DNA of 64,000 nt, taken from the NCBI RefSeq assembly GCF_900156315.1, contig NZ_FTNI01000015.1, positions 1-64,000 on the forward strand, read 5' to 3'. The position numbers were made by a program, and so were the translations under genes. Within the stretch, counting starts at the first letter, position 1; each line of letters starts with the position of its first letter. Origin of the DNA: Microbispora rosea (lineage in GTDB: Bacteria > Actinomycetota > Actinomycetes > Streptosporangiales > Streptosporangiaceae). The notes beneath the pieces were generated by a model. The model did no database searches and was not told the DNA's origin. It saw only the letters and a list, made by a program, of their open reading frames with translations. This document shows, one piece after another, positions 61,459 to 64,000 of the stretch.

Positions 61459-62010
61459 ATGAGCCGAGTATCACAGGCTGAGGCACGGGCCAATCGACAG
61501 CGTGTGGTGGAATCCGCCTCGCGGCTCTTTCGCGAGAATGGGGTGCGCCATGTGAGCGTCGCCGACGTCATGCAGTCGGTCGGCATGACGCAGGGCGGCT
61601 TCTACAAGCAGTTCGCCTCCAAGGCGGCGCTCGTCGACGAGGCGACGGCCGAGGCCTTTTCCGGCATGCTGCGGCATCTGGCGGCCTTGGACGGCGACCA
61701 CGCGGGTCACGATGCCGCGTGGCCGGCGCTGATCGACTCCTACCTGTCACCCGAGGCGCGTGACGACCCCGGCAACGGATGCCCGGCAGCCGGGTTCGCC
61801 GGCGATTTCGCCCGCGATCCCGAGTGGCGCGACACCTACGCCGCCGGAATTCGCGACATGGCCGGCTGGATAGCGCCCGGGGACACCGGGCTGGCCGCCC
61901 TGTCCACCCTCGTGGGCGCTCTCCTGCTCGCGCGAGCGACGGCGGGCTCCCCTGTCTCCGAAGAGATCCTGCGAGCGGCGCGGAAGGCGGCGGCTCGGCT
62001 GACCGAGTGA
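61459..62010 (+). CDS. TetR-family regulator (divergent from hydrolase)
   Basis: 183 residues from the ATG at 61459. The HTH is VVESASRLFRENGVRHVSVA then DVMQSVGMTQGGFYKQFASK, with the GGFYxxFxSK pattern of the AcrR/NemR group. A Cys lies in PGNGCPAAGF (about 110), as in related electrophile-sensing repressors. It probably represses itself and the hydrolase. Confidence 0.9.
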   Translation: MSRVSQAEARANRQRVVESASRLFRENGVRHVSVADVMQSVGMTQGGFYKQFASKAALVDEATAEAFSGMLRHLAALDGDHAGHDAAWPALIDSYLSPEARDDPGNGCPAAGFAGDFARDPEWRDTYAAGIRDMAGWIAPGDTGLAALSTLVGALLLARATAGSPVSEEILRAARKAAARLTE

Positions 62011-62068
62011 ACGCCCGCGGAGTGCGCGGCCCTCGTCGTGAGCTCGCCGCCCGCCCGCGGCAGGTCGG

Positions 62069-62533
62069 CTAGATCAGGTCCAGCACTCCGACTCTCTGGC
62101 CACCGCTTTCCTCGCCCGTGAGCTGGAACCCGAGCTTCAGGTAGAAGCCTTCGGGCCCGTCTTCCGCGGGCTCCCACGTGACGTACATCCGCGTGGCGCC
62201 GCGACGCTTGATTTCGGCGGCCACGGCCCTGACGGCGAATCGGCCGACCCCCTGTCCCTGGGCCTCGGCTGTCACATTGAGACGCCACAGGCCTGACCGG
62301 AAGTCGACCCCCTTGCCGTCCCAGTCGATGTCGATGAAGGCCATGAGGAATCCGACGGGACGATCGCCGTCGAGGATGAGGCGAGGCCAGGCCACCTGCC
62401 GCTGCACGTAGGCCTCGGCCAGGGACTTCGCCACCGGCGATACGAAGCGCTCCTGGCCGGGGCGGACTTTGACGGCGATGGCCGTCTCGACGTTGGCAGG
62501 AGTGATCGGCACCAGCCGTAGCGATTCATTCAC
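62069..62533 (-). CDS. GNAT-family acetyltransferase
   Basis: 154 residues from a GTG at 62533. The CoA motif is EAQGQGVGRFAVRAVAAEIK, with FYLKLGFQLTGEESGG near the end. The first part, LRLVPITPANVETAIAVKVR then PGQERFVSP, resembles BltD/spermidine acetyltransferase-type proteins. Substrate not known. No clear ribosome-binding site, so the start is uncertain. Confidence 0.87.
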   Translation of the reverse strand: MNESLRLVPITPANVETAIAVKVRPGQERFVSPVAKSLAEAYVQRQVAWPRLILDGDRPVGFLMAFIDIDWDGKGVDFRSGLWRLNVTAEAQGQGVGRFAVRAVAAEIKRRGATRMYVTWEPAEDGPEGFYLKLGFQLTGEESGGQRVGVLDLI

Positions 62534-62576
62534 GAAAAGACCATACGGGCGGTAACTGCCATGTCGGGGACATTTT

Positions 62577-62604
62577 CCGGCCGGCCCTCGCAGAGCCCGG
62601 CCGG
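62577..62604. terminator. Hairpin after DinB gene
   Basis: CCGGCCGG occurs twice, 12 bp apart. The sequence is self-complementary, so an 8-bp stem forms. It lies 15 bp past the DinB stop on the minus strand. Confidence 0.65.
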
Positions 62605-62618
62605 CCTCGGATCGCGAT

Positions 62619-63176
62619 TCAGCCCATGCTTCTGGCGCCGTCCAGGGACTCGCGGATGATGTCGGCGTGGCCGGCGTGCTGGGCGGTCTCGGAGACGATC
62701 TGCATCAGCACCCGGCGGGCCGACCACCGCGCGCCGGCCTCGAACCACGGGGCCTTCGGCAGCGGCTGGGTCGCGTCCAGGTCGGGCAGGGTGGCCACCA
62801 GCTCATCCGTACGGCGCGCCACCTCGGCGTAGGCGGCCAGCAGACCGGCGAGTGTCTCACCGGGCAGCATCCGGAACTGGTCGGCCCACCAGGCACGTTC
62901 GGCCTCGGTCATGGTCGTGGCGTCGCCCATCGCCGACGGACCGTTCAGGATGAAGTCCACCCAGTTGCGCTCGACCAGGGTGACGTGCTTGATCAGGCCG
63001 CCGAGGCAGAGCTCGCTGACCGTGGTGCGCTGCGCGGCCTGCTCGTCGGTCAGGTCGCGAGTGGTGAAGCGCAGGAAGTGCCGGTTCTTGGCCAGCGCCG
63101 CCAGCAGGTCGGCGCGCTCGCCGGTGACGGCCGGCGTGTCGGTGAGGCCGGGAGTGCCCAGCTCGTTGACGGTCAC
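62619..63176 (-). CDS. DinB-family protein (DUF664)
   Basis: 185 residues from a GTG at 63176 (GGAAGG upstream). DinB metal-ligand histidines are visible in LGGLIKHVTLVERNWVDF (first) and SETAQHAGHADIIRESLDG (second pair). These four-helix proteins bind divalent metals and may be thiol-dependent transferases. It is divergent from the WYL regulator. Confidence 0.92.
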   Translation of the reverse strand: MTVNELGTPGLTDTPAVTGERADLLAALAKNRHFLRFTTRDLTDEQAAQRTTVSELCLGGLIKHVTLVERNWVDFILNGPSAMGDATTMTEAERAWWADQFRMLPGETLAGLLAAYAEVARRTDELVATLPDLDATQPLPKAPWFEAGARWSARRVLMQIVSETAQHAGHADIIRESLDGARSMG

Positions 63177-63272
63177 AGTTGTCTGCCTTCCGTTGGTCCG
63201 CCTTCGGTCGAGGACCACGCTAGGAGCCATAGCGGCCACTTTCTGACCTGAATCGGCGCGAGAATCGGGGAC

Positions 63273-64000
63273 ATGGCGAACACCAGCTCGCGGACGCTGC
63301 GGTTGCTCTCCCTGCTCCAGAACCACCGGTACTGGCAGGGCGGTGAACTGGCCGAACGGCTGGGAGTCTCCGTACGCACCCTGCGCAGGGACATCGACCG
63401 GCTGCGTGAGCTGGGCTATCCGGTCGAGGCGCAGCGCGGCGTCGACGGCGGTTACCAGCTCGCCGCGGGCGCCGCACTGCCGCCGCTGGTCATCGACGAC
63501 GAGGAGGCCGTCGCGCTGGCCGTGGGACTGCAGACCGCCGTCCAGGGGGCGGTGGAGGGCATCGCCGAGTCGTCGGTGCGGGTGCTGGCCAAGGTGGTGC
63601 AGGTGATGCCCGCCCGGTTGCGGCGCCGGGTCGAGGCGCTGCGCACGATGACCGTGCCCGCCGGATGGGACGGCCAGGCCGGGACGAGCGTCGACCCGGG
63701 TGTGCTCACCGCGGTCGCGCTGGCCTGCCGCGACCGCGAACAGCTCCGCATGACCTACACCTCCGCGGACGGCAGGCGAACCGAGCGGCACGTCGAACCG
63801 CACCGGCTGGTCCGTCTCGGCCGCCGCTGGTATCTGGTCGCGTACGACCTCACCCGGCACGACTGGCGGAGTTTCCGGGTCGACCGGCTGGCCGAGCCCG
63901 AGAGCGCCGGCACCCGGTTCCGTCCCCGGGACCTGCCCGCCGCCGACGCCGCCGAGTTCGTCCGGGCCGCCATGGACAACCTGCCCCGTCCCTACCGGGT
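63273..64000 (+). CDS. YafY/WYL-type regulator (3' end outside window)
   Basis: The visible 242 residues hold an HTH_11 domain (LRLLSLLQNHRYWQGGELAE then RLGVSVRTLRRDIDRLRELG) and most of a WYL domain (RWYLVAYDLTRHDWRSFRVD). The start is the ATG at 63273. Divergent to the DinB gene, which it probably regulates, an arrangement seen often. The end is cut by the window. Confidence 0.93.
   Translation, partial: MANTSSRTLRLLSLLQNHRYWQGGELAERLGVSVRTLRRDIDRLRELGYPVEAQRGVDGGYQLAAGAALPPLVIDDEEAVALAVGLQTAVQGAVEGIAESSVRVLAKVVQVMPARLRRRVEALRTMTVPAGWDGQAGTSVDPGVLTAVALACRDREQLRMTYTSADGRRTERHVEPHRLVRLGRRWYLVAYDLTRHDWRSFRVDRLAEPESAGTRFRPRDLPAADAAEFVRAAMDNLPRPYR

Overview
The window reads as chromosomal DNA of a high-GC actinomycete. 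The strong G/C bias at third codon positions, frequent GTG starts, ATGA/GTGA stop-start overlaps, and the DUF397, DUF574-type methyltransferase, XRE-DUF5753 and DLW-39 families together suggest the Streptosporangiaceae or a close relative. That placement is inference from gene content.

Layout. 1-3.7 kb: the end of a potassium-import operon (kdpC tail, kdpD, kdpE). 3.9-7 kb: a TmrB-like ATPase pair and an ECF41 sigma factor coupled to an FAD oxidoreductase. 7-16.2 kb: an iron-siderophore locus. Its uptake genes (permeases, ATPase, binding lipoprotein, FhuF-like reductase) look intact and sit around a good iron box, while the biosynthesis-type genes survive only as fragments: an N-hydroxylating monooxygenase, an IucA/IucC synthetase, a penicillin-acylase-like stub and an internally deleted methyltransferase. 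16.2-25 kb: a signalling block, comprising a DUF1540 protein, a four-gene operon (small peptide, class III cyclase-STAND ATPase-TPR protein, subtilase, GAF protein), and a SARP regulator coupled to an ATP-grasp enzyme opposite a possible 25-residue peptide gene. 25-41.6 kb: mostly housekeeping and accessory genes, including a two-subunit fluoride channel with DUF190, PhoX, an OhrR-type regulator, an ArsB/NhaD transporter with a CBS protein, a Nudix protein, and a cluster of STAS, HATPase, DUF397 and XRE regulators ending at DLW-39 and a HAD protein.

41.7-47.3 kb is a remnant genomic island at tRNA-Ala(TGC). The 3' half of the tRNA is repeated twice downstream, each copy is followed by a hairpin, and two of the copies share a left flank of roughly 165 bp. 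The two segments so delimited each carry a toxin-antitoxin-like pair. Beyond the third copy lies a frameshifted tyrosine integrase whose last codons fall inside the repeat. A possible Pra (AICE activator) fragment lies near 47.2 kb. A TetR/macrolide-type glycosyltransferase pair with two matched operators sits between these remnants.

47.4-64 kb: a FadR-type regulator with a CynX-like transporter, DUF3626, a secreted ricin-lectin hydrolase, a PaaX-type regulator, a sugar ABC importer with a xylan-type operator upstream, an aminotransferase IV, MerR and TetR regulators (the latter with matched operators in front of itself and a divergent hydrolase), GNAT and DinB proteins, and the start of a WYL regulator running off the window. 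No rRNA, CRISPR array or insertion sequence was seen. All family calls come from reading motifs by eye; no database search was run.
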